Shown here piece by piece: positions 38,601 to 51,700 of a stretch of 64,000 nucleotides of DNA. Both the position numbers and the translations under genes were made by a program. Each line of letters begins with the position of its first letter. The first letter of the stretch is position 1. Where the stretch lies: positions 6,894,626 to 6,958,625 of the forward strand of contig CM043875.1 of the NCBI GenBank assembly GCA_023846275.1. The letters run 5' to 3'. This DNA comes from Vanilla planifolia (lineage: Eukaryota > Streptophyta > Magnoliopsida > Asparagales > Orchidaceae). The notes beneath the pieces were generated by a model. The model was not told where the DNA came from. It worked only from the letters and a program-made list of their open reading frames with translations, and made no database searches.

Positions 38601-40172
38601 TATAGAGATCAAACTAGCATGATCAATTCATGAAAATGCTTAGTATAGATCATCGGTTTCATTCTTTGTTCAATTAGATATCTATTATGGATCATATAAG
38701 TTGAAGTGTGATTTAGCAAGAGGGAGTGAGTTGTTAGAATAAAAAATTGTATATTTCAAAACATATTTAAAGAAATTTTAATATGCTTGAGCACATCTTT
38801 AAAAGTAATTTTGAGCAAATATTAATTTTGTTTTAAAATATGTTAATTTTCTTATAATAATAAATTTTGATGAAAATTGTGGAAAAGAAAAATCAACTAA
38901 AATTAAAAAATGTACGATAATTATTTTTTTGTGATTTAGCTTAAAATCGAGTCTACATTCACCCTTAGCAAAAACTAGACAAAGCATAACATATCAACAT
39001 AAGTCTTAGCCAAAAGAAGGGTAAACTAAACATTCACAATAATGAAACAAAAGAGATAAGCTACTACGACCTTACAAAGAAATAAAATTGGCAATAAAAA
39101 AATAATTCGATGACCCAAAATCAAAATTAAATACAAATAAAAATTCTTTACTTTATAAAATTTTTACTAAGATACGTATTTTAATTTAATCAATTAGGAA
39201 TATAAAAAATTAAGAACTTAGTTAATTTAAGAAAAAAATATGAAATTAAAAATTTCACAACTAAATGACATCGTGAACATAAGTGGCGATGAACACTGAC
39301 CACTTACAATTGAAGGACTTGATATTTTTCTTCTAATTTGCTCAATATTTTATAAAAATTTATTAATTAATTTTGTTTAGGAATTTTTCTATTTATAAAT
39401 ATTTTCCAATATCTAAAAGCACTTACCAAACTTACCAATTAACTGTTGTGCAAGGCTACACAATTGAAAACACTCTAAATCGTTCAATTATAAAAAACTA
39501 CACAATTGGACGACTAAGATTAAATTAGTATTGTTTAGAAATTAGGATTTAATCTGAACTGCTAGATTTGAGTCATGACCTAATGGCTAAAATTAGATCT
39601 TAAGTGTAGATTAAATGCGAACTGTACGATCACAAAATTGTGTGATAGGACAACGAATCTAATTATGTGTTTTTAAAAGATAGATGAGATTATAATCATT
39701 TGATTGTGAACTTGTGCAATCAGATAGTTCACATAACTCTCACAATTTGAAATCTAGTCGCATGAAATTAACAATGACTTTTAGTCCCACATTGCTTGCT
39801 AGATCTTAAAATATTTGGTTATAAATGTTTTGTCACACTTCTTTATCATCCTATTGGGGTTGGCTGCCCTCTAATTTACTCAAAAAGTCATTACTCATAA
39901 TGTTAGTGATTTGATAATATTTGTTAAGCAGGTCGTTGAGTAATTCCTATATCTCACCCTGATAAATGTGATTTTGTTAGTCGTGTTTTGATCCAATTAT
40001 CATAATGAACTAGGTTCAATAGTTATTGCTTTGACCCAAAAAGTGATGTGTTTAGTTATGATAGTTTAGGTTAATCATAAATAAGTTATTATTGTTATTA
40101 TTTAACTAATTAATTATTTTTTTATTGTTATAATAAAGTTTTTTATAATAAGTTGTTGAATAAAGATTTTTT

Positions 40173-40560
40173 AAGATATGATTAAAAATAAAATGATTCT
40201 TTAGATAGTCAAGACAAGATGCTCAATATTTTGGAATCTAAATATTTTTTTGAAATAATTAATTTAAATAAAATTTATTTTTTTTTGCCTTGCAATAATG
40301 ATTTCAATTAAGATAAGATGCTCAAGATTTGGAATCCAAGTGTTTTTTTAAGATAATTAATTTAAATTAAATTAAATTTTTTGTGCCTTATAATAATTTT
40401 TTTTATTAAATAAATTTTTTCTAAGATATGATTAAGAATAAAATGATTCTTTAGATGGTTAAGATAAGATACTCAAGGTTTTAGAATCTAAATATTTTTT
40501 AAGATAGTTTATTTAAACAAAATTTAATTTTTTGTATCTTGTAATAATGATTTAATCAAG
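40173..40560. repeat. Nested degenerate tandem repeat
   Basis: A block AAGATATGATTAA.AATAAAA occurs at 40173 and 40433. A block GAT(G/A)CTCAA followed by a GGAATC/AGAATC, AATTTAAAT and CTT..AATAAT series occurs at about 40218, 40317 and 40469. Copies 1 and 3 share the longer unit (about 250-260 bp period); copy 2 is partial. Confidence 0.7.
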
Positions 40561-42289
40561 TTTAATATTTGAATCAAAATAAAAGTGAAATACTTAAAGT
40601 TAAACTCAATAAATCTCTTGATAGTTTGTTACTCTAACTAAAATGGTCTTCATGGGATTTTATTTTACTCTTCATCTTCTTTAAGTTCTCTCTTGAACAT
40701 GAGTATCAGTTATCTAAAATCTATAAATTCACTTAAAAAATTATTAGAAATAATTAGGATTTGTTATTATTAAATAAAGCATTATGGTAATGGGTAAATA
40801 AGATAACACAAGTATGAAATGAAGATCAAATTTGTACGACCAGTTAATGGAATGCTTGATAGAGATCTTCTATTCAACTTTTTGTTAAATCAGTGTAAGT
40901 TGAGGATCATACAATATGATAGAGAGAATTACATTGTATAATAGAAGGTCTAAAATACGAAGTCGAGTAGTTTGTTAAGGAATGATATAAAATATAATTA
41001 AGAGTACTTTTTGTTAAAAATAAAATAGAAATTAACATGTTATTAACAAACTATAATATGAATTATGCAAAAAATAAGGAGCATAAATAAGGGAAAAAGA
41101 AATACTGTGGTAGGTACTTCTTAAGGAAATAATAAATGTGAAAAAAAGAATAGAAATAAAGTAATACTAAATAAAATTGATCATAAAAAGAAAAAAAAAT
41201 TATGATATACTACTAACTATATGATATTTATATCATACAATGATAACATATACACATAAGTTGGATATATATGTATAGGCATATATGTACTAATATTGTA
41301 TTTTTATTTATAAATTATCTTGTATAGTAATATTTATTGTTCCATTTTATTTATTATCACATGATTATATTTCTCTTACTATGTTATTACATTTAGCTAG
41401 TATTTTACTTACTGAGTATATCATGACTATTTTTTACTTATATTATAAGCTAATATGTTAACACTTACAGAGCTGGGGATTCTCAAATGACAGTTTAGGA
41501 CCCTATGAAGAGAGTATAATGTATTGTGAGTATTAGATAGAGGAACTTACTATATGCAAGGAAAATCTTTATTTTCTTAAGACACATGTTGTCTTAATAC
41601 TTGATATCAACTTTTCAATTACATGATAGGTTGATATTTGTGTAATACTATTTTCTTTTTATTGTATTACTCTTAATGTTTGGAATAGACATTGGTATTT
41701 TTCATCATGTTTGCTCTTTATTAGTCACTGTCTTTAGTTTTGTTGCTATTATCTCTAATTTACTCAATAAATTGTATTTTGGACATATTTTATTAGGTGT
41801 TATTAGTTTATGTTGGGCAAGTCATAAGAATTGTGAAAAAAATGAGAAAAAAGATTAAAAAAATAATTAAAAGGAATCTTAAAATTAATAGATAAGCAAG
41901 CTAAATAGTTGTGGTGTAAGAAGGTTAAGTTATTAATAACCTTAAAATAATATTGTAAAATATAATGTGATGTGAACCTATTACATGATATAAATCCATT
42001 TGCATATATTTTAATATATAAGATGACATTCTATTATAATATATATATATATATATACATATGCATTTAGAGATATAAATAAGCACACACACATATATGC
42101 ATGTATGTGTATGTTATAAGGCTAGGACATAAAATAAGAAATAATTAATAAAATAAAAAATAGAAAAAATGATTAAGCATGTTAATTTATAAGATCATGA
42201 GAAAGAAGAAATAAATATATGAAAGAATTTTCTTTATGACTTTATCTTATAGTTGTTGGATATGAGAAAATTATCGTTGATGATAGATG

Positions 42290-42480
42290 ATGAGCCATGA
42301 CATGATAGAGGCCTTATTATTATTAGCATAAAATGTAGGGTAATGCTAACAATGATTCTTGAAATATGGTAAGATCATTATTGTTGTCAGTACTTAGATT
42401 ATAGACCACAACATGATAATGACACCATTAGCATAAGATGTTCGATGTTGTGAGCATTAATTATATTATAAATGATAATA
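42290..42480. repeat. Degenerate two-copy repeat, about 120 bp apart
   Basis: GAGCCATGACATGATAGAGGCC...ATTAGCATAAAATGT near 42290 resembles GACCACAACATGATAATGACACCATTAGCATAAGATGT near 42405. Old and diverged. Confidence 0.5.
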
Positions 42481-43329
42481 TGATATGGTATCTTGAGGAG
42501 TAGGAATAATTATTATATAAGAAAATCAAGGCCCTAAAGAAAGCAATGAAAAATAAATTAAAAAAAATGAATTAAATATGAAAGAAAAGAAGGAAAAAAA
42601 TAAAATATATGATATAATATGAATATTATATAATACTAATATTATTGGTTGACTACATGTGTTAAGGCCTTATCTAATCATATTCTTAATAATATTAATA
42701 AATTAAAGATTAAGAATAAATAAAATGATAGGTGATGATATTAAAAACCTAGGTAGAGACCTAAAAGTGAGATAAAATCTAACCCATCTAACTAAAATCA
42801 TGCGAATGAATACAATATTACAGTAAATAGAAATCTCTAGTAAAAACTATAAATAAATGTTAATCTCACATAAGATACTATTTGGCTACATATAACAAAA
42901 TATTGATGACCAACATAATAAGACTTCACTCAAGATACTATCCATTCTTACATCTCAAATGAAGGGTCCTTTATTATATCAAATTCTCTTCCCTTAATGT
43001 AATAAAGGTATTACTTATGGTATAAATACTGATAAGACTCTAAAAAGTTTAATAAATAAATCAATAAGATAACAAAATATAAATATGATATAATTGAATG
43101 AAATAATATTAAAATTATAATATTGTATATCACAATCATGTAATAAAAGAATAAATAATAAGTGTTTAAATAAAATAATAATCATAACGAAAACAAAAGA
43201 TATAAAGTAATTTCATTATTTTTCATTTTGTTTCAACCCCAACATATTTTTATATAACCCAAATTTTCTTTCAACTAATTACCTTTAAAACCAATATCAT
43301 AAGACCTCATATATATATAAGGGTATCTT

Positions 43330-43469
43330 CACCATAGATCAATTCTCACCTTGTGTCATATGCATAGGTAATCCTTATTTTGTATCATAAATATGCACAA
43401 TCCTCACCCAATTTCATGTATCTGGGTAACATTATCATATATCATGCAAATGGAAAATTCTTGCCCTAT
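43330..43469. repeat. Degenerate minisatellite, left part (split by LINE-C)
   Basis: Imperfect units of about 27-31 bp with the pattern AATCCT-ACC-TATATCATGTAAATGGGC, including AATTCTCACC..GTCATATGCATAGGT, AATCCTTATTTTGTATCATAAATATGC and ACAATCCTCACCC. The same pattern continues on the far side of LINE-C. Confidence 0.75.
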
Positions 43470-45640
43470 CACCGTACTCATTTTCCATTACTACTGAATA
43501 CATGTCAGCGCTTGCGTGCGAGTATGAGGCACGCGCACTCCTGGGGTTTCGCTGCGCTCTGCGCGTGCCCCCTGTATTTCATCTCCTATTCGTAGATGAC
43601 ATTCTCATGAAAGCGCCTACTTCATGCCGCGTCGCACGTGCGGTGCATGCTATTCTATGCAGATTTGGGAGTGCCACGAGGCTTAATGTCAACTTGGCTA
43701 AATCCAAGGTCTTCTTCAACGGGACCATGAAGAAAAGTAGGAAGAGGAGAGTTGTGAACAAATTGCACATGACTCTTGGCGAGAATTTTACTTATCTTGG
43801 CGTCCCTATTCCAACCAAAATGCTTATCAAGGACGACTTCAACTACATTATCCAGAAGCTCGAAATGCAGATTGCCAAATGGCGTATTCGGCCATTGTTC
43901 ATGGCAGGGAGGGTGCTAATGATCAATGCTATGCTTAAGGCTATTCCAAGTCATGTAATTACCCATTGTGTGATGCTTAAGGGGGCCATCGAAGCGATTG
44001 AGAAGATTATCAGCGCTTCCTTTGGTGCAGCGCTAGCAATACCAACTCGATGCACTATGTTGGTTGGGAGACAGTTATTCTGCCGAAGCATCTGAGGGGT
44101 CTCGGTATTCATTGCTTGCGTACTTGGCAGTGCGCGCTTCATATGAAGCAATGCAAGAGGATTCTTATGAGGGAGGACTGCATATGGATAAATATTCTGC
44201 GCAACTAATACTTCGTCGCATGCTACCCGTATCTTACCCCGCGCGACGCCTCCCATGCTGGTAGGCTCACTATTGACGCTATGCAGGATGCACTGCCATG
44301 CTTTGTCTGGAGAATTGGGGATGGCACTAGTGCTCGTTTGATGAGGATAACTGGCTTGGCATCCTCCCCCTTCGGTGGTGGCCGACTTACACCAACATGG
44401 ATGCTACTTGGCCTACACTTGTGATGGAGTGCCTCGATAACAACAAATTATGGGATATTCATAAGATCTCCTCCTATGCTAGTGATGCACTTGTTGACAG
44501 GGTCATGCATTTGCCACGAAGCCACAAGCACAGCAACATTTTGGTTCATTCCTTTACGGAGGCTGACATTTTTAGCATTGGCAAAGCCTACATGCACTTT
44601 GTTAGGGAAGCCTACAACGATGGTGTGATGAGACCTAGGGGTGATGCCGAGGGCTTTAAGTGGATCTGGAAGCTCAAAGTTGCACTGAGGACTCGTATGT
44701 TCTTATGGCGCTTGGCGCACGACTCGCTGCCCACTCAGGTCTGGTTTGCTCGCAGACATCTTGCTGTGTGCAACAATTGTGTCTGGGGGTACGACTCAGC
44801 CGAGACTTCCCACCATGTGCTATAGGACTGTCCACGCGCGTAGGAATTCTGGCACGCGCGGGAGGTTTATGATGCTGCTGATGAGTTTCGTCGTTGGTTG
44901 TGCGTGCACGGGGGGCAGGACCCCATGCAGTATTTCTTGGGCTCAACTGCCGCACTGGGATCGCGTTGCCATGAGGACATGATTCAAGATGCGATCATTG
45001 CCACTGCTTTTCACAGTATATAGGACAACAGAAATCTCAAGAAACACAATGGTGCTGTTCTCGACTACAACACTATGGTCCGCAATGTTCTTGTGGCTAC
45101 TACTGCTGCGTGTTCTGATATTGCCCCTTCTCTATTCGTGCTTAGCGAGAACTCCTTCGACTCCTTGGAGCTGCATCATGCTTTACATAGGGTTCCCCCT
45201 CCCGCTGGATGGGTCAGGATCAATTGCGTCGCTGCTATCGGTGATGACTTGGCTGGAGTGGGGTTCATTATTAGAGATCATTGGGGCAAGACCCTACTCG
45301 TGGGAGGCAAACGGTTCTTCTCAACTTCTTGTGAGGCTATGAAGCTTCAAGCCATCTTGGAGGCTCTTGATGTGGTTCGGCATTCCTTCCCCGAGTTTCA
45401 TGCTATTGAGATCCACATGGATTCTTGGCTGCTGAGGAGATGCACCGCATGCTTCAATGCCCGCCTGAGGGTGGCTTTCTCTCGGTCGCTGTTGTGCATA
45501 TTCGTCGCGAATGCAAAGCCCCTGCTGATTGGGCAGCGCGCACGGCTTGCCTTGGTGATTATGCTTGGGGCAGGGGTATTCCCCTCCCCAAACCACTTCT
45601 TAAACTTTTGCTTGATGACTTTTTGTTTGATCCTCCTTAG
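43470..45640 (+). pseudogene. LINE-C ORF2 C-terminal part: RT, zinc-binding RT and RNase H domains, broken
   Basis: The RT keeps the two catalytic Asp in FVDD (43589-43600; Ala to Val beside them) and YLGVPI. The zinc-binding RT segment reads WKLKV..FLWRLAHDSLPT. RNase H starts GWVRINCVAA, where the first catalytic Asp is Val, and MKLQAIL replaces MEVQAIL (catalytic Glu to Lys), so this copy would be inactive even if the frame were intact. It ends LPKPLLKLLLDDFLFDPP-stop. Frame changes lie between about 44095 and 44397 and near 45415, with internal stops near 44823, 44841 and 45021. Confidence 0.88.
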
Positions 45641-45694
45641 AGGACCTTTTGTATTGGCTTAGGCCTCTTTTGCAATCATACACATAATTTCAAA
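43470..45694 (+). mobile_element. LINE-C: 5'-truncated L1-type element inside a minisatellite
   Basis: Plus-strand copy of the same broad LINE family, reduced to the second half of ORF2 and the 3' UTR. Homology begins in the reverse transcriptase just before the FADD box: the frame reads LSPY..TTEYM, aligning with LSPF..AMEYL of LINE-A. The 3' end (TTAGAGGACCTTTTGTAT..GCCTCTTTTGCAATCA) resembles the LINE-A/B 3' UTRs. The flanks share GGAAAATYCTTGCCCTAT (43452-43469 and 45695-45712, one mismatch), a likely 18-bp TSD. Because the target is a repeat array, neighbouring units could mimic this. No poly-A tail remains. Confidence 0.88.
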
Positions 45695-45940
45695 GGAAAA
45701 TCCTTGCCCTATAACATGTAGTTGGTAATCCCTATCTGTATCACGTAAATGTGCAATCCTCCCTATATCATGTAAATGGGCAATCCTTACCCTATATCAT
45801 ATAGAATTGGTGATTCTTATCTCATATCATGTACCATGTAAATGATAAATCTTTTCCCAATATTAAGTATATGGGCAATCCTCACTTTGTAACACCATGA
45901 GCAATTATTTCTCTGTATCATATGAGGTTATGTCAAATAT
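45695..45940. repeat. Degenerate minisatellite, right part
   Basis: Units such as AATCCCTATCTGTATCACGTAAATGTGC, AATCCTCCCTATATCATGTAAATGGGC and AATCCTTACCCTATATCATATAG follow one another at about 27-31 bp. With the left part this makes an array of roughly 12 units interrupted by LINE-C. Confidence 0.8.
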
Positions 45941-48900
45941 AAAATACACTGATCTTAAAAATAATAAGAATAATATCTTTAAGAAATATTTATTTTTCTA
46001 TTCTTTTTATTTTATTGATAAATAGTTATTCTAAGTATCAAAGTTTCAAAATGATTTTCTTAATCATTTAATATATGTAATAGTCTTATTATGTAACTAT
46101 ATATATGTCAATATCTCTAATTTCATATAAATTAGTAAAGTACACAATATATTGGATGAATAACATGCAAGTAATATGCTAAAAACTATATTATACAAAA
46201 ATATAATAAATTAGTAAAATAATTATAATAAAAATAATTTGAAATTATAAATAAATTATTATTTATTTTACATTATAGTTAACAAGTTTATCTATTATTC
46301 AAAATACATAAAAAAGAAAATATTTCATTACCTATAATGCTTATCAGGATATGATACGAAAAACTATACCATTTATAGATAAATTATGAATTTATATATA
46401 TATATATTATAATTATCGAATTTATCAATTTGAATAGAAGATGAAGTGTTCTTATCTAAACTTTATATCCTCTTGAATTCTTATAATACCATTTATATAT
46501 ATAAAATATCAAATATTATTTTTAATATATAAATAAAACTTATAATATTATTCATAAAACTTCTAAGATCATTTCATTTATTACTCTTTTATTGCCTCAT
46601 TAATGTGCTATCATTTTTAGTCAAGAATAAACTACTTTAAATTAATATTTTTTTACTCCAATCAAATACAAACTTATTCTAATTCTTAAAAATAAATTTT
46701 TACAACCTATAATGATTAAAATATTTTTTATTCTAACATAAAATTTATTGAATTTTAAAAAATCAAAATTTACTTATCTTTTTAGCCAACCTGCTTCATT
46801 TCTTTTTTGTAGGAACTTTTTGACCTCTAACCATTGCTACCTTTACATACCCTTTTGAATTAACTATTCTTAATCTTTCTCTTATTTTCATAATCATTAT
46901 CTTTCTTATCTCTTCTTCTTTTCCTTTTTTTTCTCTTCTATTCTCTTCTTTCTCTCTTTTTCTCTTTCTTTTCATTCTCTTATGACTTCTCTTTTTATAA
47001 CCCATCCTTTATCTCCTCACTCCAAATCAACCTCCCATGTAAACTTATCTATAAGAGGTAGTTTCATGGTAAATAATACTAAAATGCCCTCTAAAATTAT
47101 ATTTAGTTTCATTTTTTTAAAAAAGTTTATAACTAATTGATTAGACTTTTAAAAATTTTAAATTCACAATCATTAAAGTCCTCTTATTAAATATTTTTCA
47201 TTAGCATGCTCAAATAAAATTTTTGACCTTACTAAAAAAATATGATACTTTTTAAGATAAATTTATAATATTAATATTTTAATTAACATATACAATATTT
47301 TCAAAAAATAGCTTTATTATATTAAAATACATATAGTATTCAATGATTTATAGAATATTAAATTTTTGGATATTATAACATTCATACATGACTATGATGC
47401 TTACGAGCACAGCGATCTAGTATTTCATATTTTTATATATTATAAGAAATTATTTTATTTATTATTCCATCTTATGTATCATCTATTTTATTTTATTTTT
47501 ATGTTGTCATATCAAATGCAAATAATAGTTTGTGTGTTAAAAATATTATGCTTATTTTTTATATTATAAGATAGGATGTAGATAGATATGGACAATGTTA
47601 AAGATTTTTAAGAGACCTTGGGTGTGAGATTATATTTTTATTTATAAAAGCTATGAAAGATGACATGTATGTGAAGATTTTATTGAATTTTTTAAGAGAT
47701 GATGCATCTACTCTTCGTAAAGGTTTTTGTTATATGACAGTGTTAAGACTATGTGTGTTGTTTTTTAGTTGTTTATTATTAAATGATATGTGAATTAGAT
47801 GTTTTATCTTCACCCCTACTTGAGTTGTTGTTAGTGTCATCAAAATATTGCTATTTACTTTATTTTGAATTTAAATTTTATTATTTTTAACATTTGATCC
47901 TATTTTACTTACATTAAGTTTAGTGGGTTATAAGAGAATGTATAATACTAATCTACAAACATGAGAGGTCATTATGTTAACAATGAGCATCGTTAATGAT
48001 TGATATATGATTTTTGATAAATTTATTATAAATATGTGAACCGATTTATTTGATTTTATAACGATTGATTTTAAAACAATTAACGTTTATTATAGAATTA
48101 ATGAAGTAACTAACCCAAGGGACATCAATATTAAAAAAGTAATTATTTACTTCATTTTTTGGAAACTAATCCAATGGTGATTGGAACATCAATGGTGCTT
48201 CTTAGTTATAAAATGATGTCTTAAGTGCTTAAAGAAGGGATATGAGAAGATGAAAATTTTGTGTAATTCAATAGGGATATTCATTTTCTTCTATTGTTAG
48301 ATTTTTTTTTACCATCTTGCTACATTAGATTTTTTAGATCAACACATTATATTTTTGGAGTTGGTAAGAGTATGAGCACTAATAAAAGTATGATATATTA
48401 AACATTGTAAGACACCCTCATATTAAGAGATTTATTGAGAAAAAGCTTTCCCAAGCTTCATACTTACCTATCGAAGAGAAGCTTTTGATGCAGAACAAGT
48501 TGCATTAGGAGATTGAATTCATGCTCACATATGATTTTAGGATTTTTTATTATTATTATTTTTAGTATTTTTACCTTTTATGAATTATTATGGATGATAT
48601 ATAAGGCTTGTATATATTTTATTTATTTTTTTTTCATTTTTTTTCATTTTTTATGCTTTATTAGTTAGGGGCATTTTTGTTATTTCACTTTTGGTATGGG
48701 TTTAGTTTTTGTACTTTTATAATTTTTTTTGATAGAATGAAAACAAGGTGTTGATTTATTATGAATATGAAACCTTGAAAAGTTTTGTGTTTGAAAGACC
48801 ATATTATTATCAGTAAAATAGAAAAATCATCTTTATGCTTAGAAGAATTTGCCTCTATTAGTATAATAAAAAATCTTACTAGTAAAATAGGAAGTTCTCC

Positions 48901-51100
48901 TATACCTAAAAGAGCACATCTATAATAATAGAATTAAAAACCCATGATACCAATATAACATATCTTTGTTAATAGGTTAAGAGATTATGTGCTTGGAAGA
49001 GCATATCCTTATCAGTAGAATAGAAATCTTATCAACAAAATAAAAAATTATCTCTTCTTTCTTTTATTTGTTCTACCACCATTTTGATATAAAAAAAGAT
49101 CAAAATTCAACTACAAGAGTTCTCTCGTGTGTTGTTCTTTATTTGATTCTTTACATAAAAAGGGCAATATTTATTTACTTGGAGTAATAATCCTTATTGC
49201 AAGTGGATGAATATATTCAATAGCATTCATTCAATTTTAGATTAGATGAAACCTATGATTCATAGCATTCTAACTTGAATTTACTTACATCTCTTCCATC
49301 CAAGAACAAATGACTAATCTTTTGAGTTATGTTTGTTTGTTTCTAATAATTAAACTCTTAAAGTAGGGTATGACAGAAATTAATTTTGGGATTATTTTTC
49401 AAAACAATTTAAAAATTGTCTCTTCAATAATAAAAATGTTGTGGAGAATAGTAATATTCATTATTTTTGTTAACTTTTTTGTTCTATATTTTAAAAGTTA
49501 TCCACTTTTGGCATCTTCCATTTTAGTTAAAAAAAAATTACCATTCTTATCAATATCATATCTAATCTCTCACTAAGATCCATGGCAACATATAAAGTAA
49601 ACATCCACTTTGGCTGCTAACAAAGTTTGTATTATTGAGAAAATTTTATTAAAACCCAAAACCTAAAACTTCATTAAAGTTATGACACCTTTGCTTCATG
49701 CTACATATCACACCTATGAGTATTATTGAATATTAAATTAATTAATATAAAATAAAATTTATAAATCATTATTATTAATTGATATTAAAAAATTATGAAT
49801 TTGATAATCAATTACTGAGATGTAATTATTTTGAAAATCTTAGACAAATTATCATTTGATTTTTTATTTGAAAATATATAATAATAATTTAAATATTAGG
49901 AGGGTAATTTTTTAGTTATTAAAATAATATAAAAATAATGATTATTTTTTTTTTGAAAAAAATAATAATAAAATAAATTATCTAACATATCCTAAAATAA
50001 ATATCTTTTATGAACAAATACATATTTTTAAATATTATACAAAAATTTCTCTTTATGTCTTAGATTGCACTTTACAGTTGGTTTTTTTATTCAACTTCTA
50101 AACATGAGTCATGGCGAATAAATCTAAATAAAATGTTTCTAAAAATATTGAAAACAACTTTGTTTAAGTGTGATGCAATTTTTGAAAAATATTTGATATA
50201 TCATCGATAGCATCAAATATTGGTACTAAATATTAGCACACTTTTCAGAGTGCTAATATTTAATCTTGCTAAAGTTGTTCCTTAACGTATCTTTTGTATG
50301 GTGGCACGTATCATGTAAAAGTTAATTGCACGATGTTATATATTACAAACTAGTATGTATTTTGCTTATGAAGTATACTCTAGTCTTTAGTTTTGTTAAC
50401 ATTATTTATTAAGATCTTTATGATAATATTTTTGATAAAACTCTACAATTAGATAATTTTGTTATCATATCATAATAGTATTAATGATATTATAAAATCA
50501 TTATATGATATGTTTTAATGTATCAATTATTAGACTAAAAAATATCTTATGATGTTTCATGAGACACTAACTATCATATTCTTTTGTGTGATGTTTTTTT
50601 AATCTTTTTTTTATTATAATAAGTATGATATTAATATAAGTTTTTAACACATTACTAAGATAGATATTATTATATTATATCTCAATTCATAAACTATAAA
50701 ACAAATTTGATTATTTGTTCTAAATCATGTACATTAACATGCAATGAAGAACAAAGAAAACCTATAACTTAGGATTAGTTTAGTACAACTGTTTTTAGAG
50801 AAAAAGGTTAAGGTTAATAATAATGTATTGATTTAAAAGGTATTATTCTATTTTTTTGGAAAAGCTATATTTAATAATATTATATTTAGAAAAATTTAAT
50901 GCAATAGTTATTTTCATCTAATAAAAGGGATTATTTTTTTAATATTGTTGAAAATTAAAATATATTTCATTTAATCAATAGTTTTTTATTTTGAGGTTTA
51001 TTTTAAAAAAAATAATTTTCACTAAAATTTACTTTTTAGTCACATTTTAAATTTAATTTGAAATATCATATATAAATCTCTTTTTATTTAAACAAAATTG
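45941..51100. other. AT-rich intergenic region
   Basis: No gene recognised. It includes a pyrimidine-rich CTTTCTCTT tract at 46.86-46.99 kb and a loosely repetitive stretch at about 48.78-49.05 kb in which ATCAGTA(A)AATAGAAA and AGAGCATAT(C) words recur. Open frames are short and AT-driven. Confidence 0.65.
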
Positions 51101-51700
51101 GGTGTAGTGAAGGTATCAACGACGATTTCAAATAGCTCGGAGATAGGAGATCAAAATCAATGGAACAAATTCAAAGGCGAATGCGATGGTACGGTGAAGA
51201 ACAATGTGCAAAAGGAAGTCTCGGTCACCTTCACCTTTCGGAGGACGAAAGCTTAAAAGAAAGTGAGATAGATACATGTTTGAACTTGCGAGCTAGTGTT
51301 TGGTAATGGAGGTTCATGCTTAGGAATTTCAATTGTCTTCGCCATATGTAGGCGGGTCGGTTTCGGATTAATTCGAACCGACCCGGATGAATCCATTTAT
51401 TTTCGTCAGCGTCAAGCAGCCCAAGTTACAAGGATCCTTTTCTCTTTTTGCCTTTTCTCCTTCCCAACGCTTCTGCAGATTTCGTTCATATTTCGGACTG
51501 ATTACGCGTTCATCAATTCAAGGGTTTTGAGAGTAGACTTGGGGCACTGGATCTCATGCTTAATCGTTCCTTTTCCAGCGTTTTCAATCTCGTATGAAGC
51601 CGGCTGCGGGGTTTAAGGTCTCGCTTGGATCGTGTTTCTTTAACTGGTGATGCTTATGATACTCTGGGTAGTGAACTGAGAAAGGATCGACCTCCAAGAA
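51101..51700 (+). promoter_or_regulatory. Promoter and 5' leader of the RIN-like gene
   Basis: Composition changes from very AT-rich to about balanced at roughly 51110, as at the start of a plant transcription unit. No TATA box or transcription start can be fixed. A 106-codon upstream ORF lies at 51296-51616, so either the leader carries this uORF, or it is spliced, or transcription starts downstream of it. Confidence 0.5.
51296..51616 (+). other. Upstream open reading frame in the RIN-like leader (106 codons)
   Basis: An ATG-initiated frame that ends 84 bp before the RIN-like ATG. The product has no recognisable domain. If transcribed, it is long enough to reduce ribosome access to the main start. 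It may equally be chance. Confidence 0.35.

Noticed and set aside
46796..47005. Lys/Arg/Glu-rich minus-strand ORF
   Set aside because: It comes from a CTTTTCTCTT-type pyrimidine tract; low-complexity translation, not a basic protein gene.
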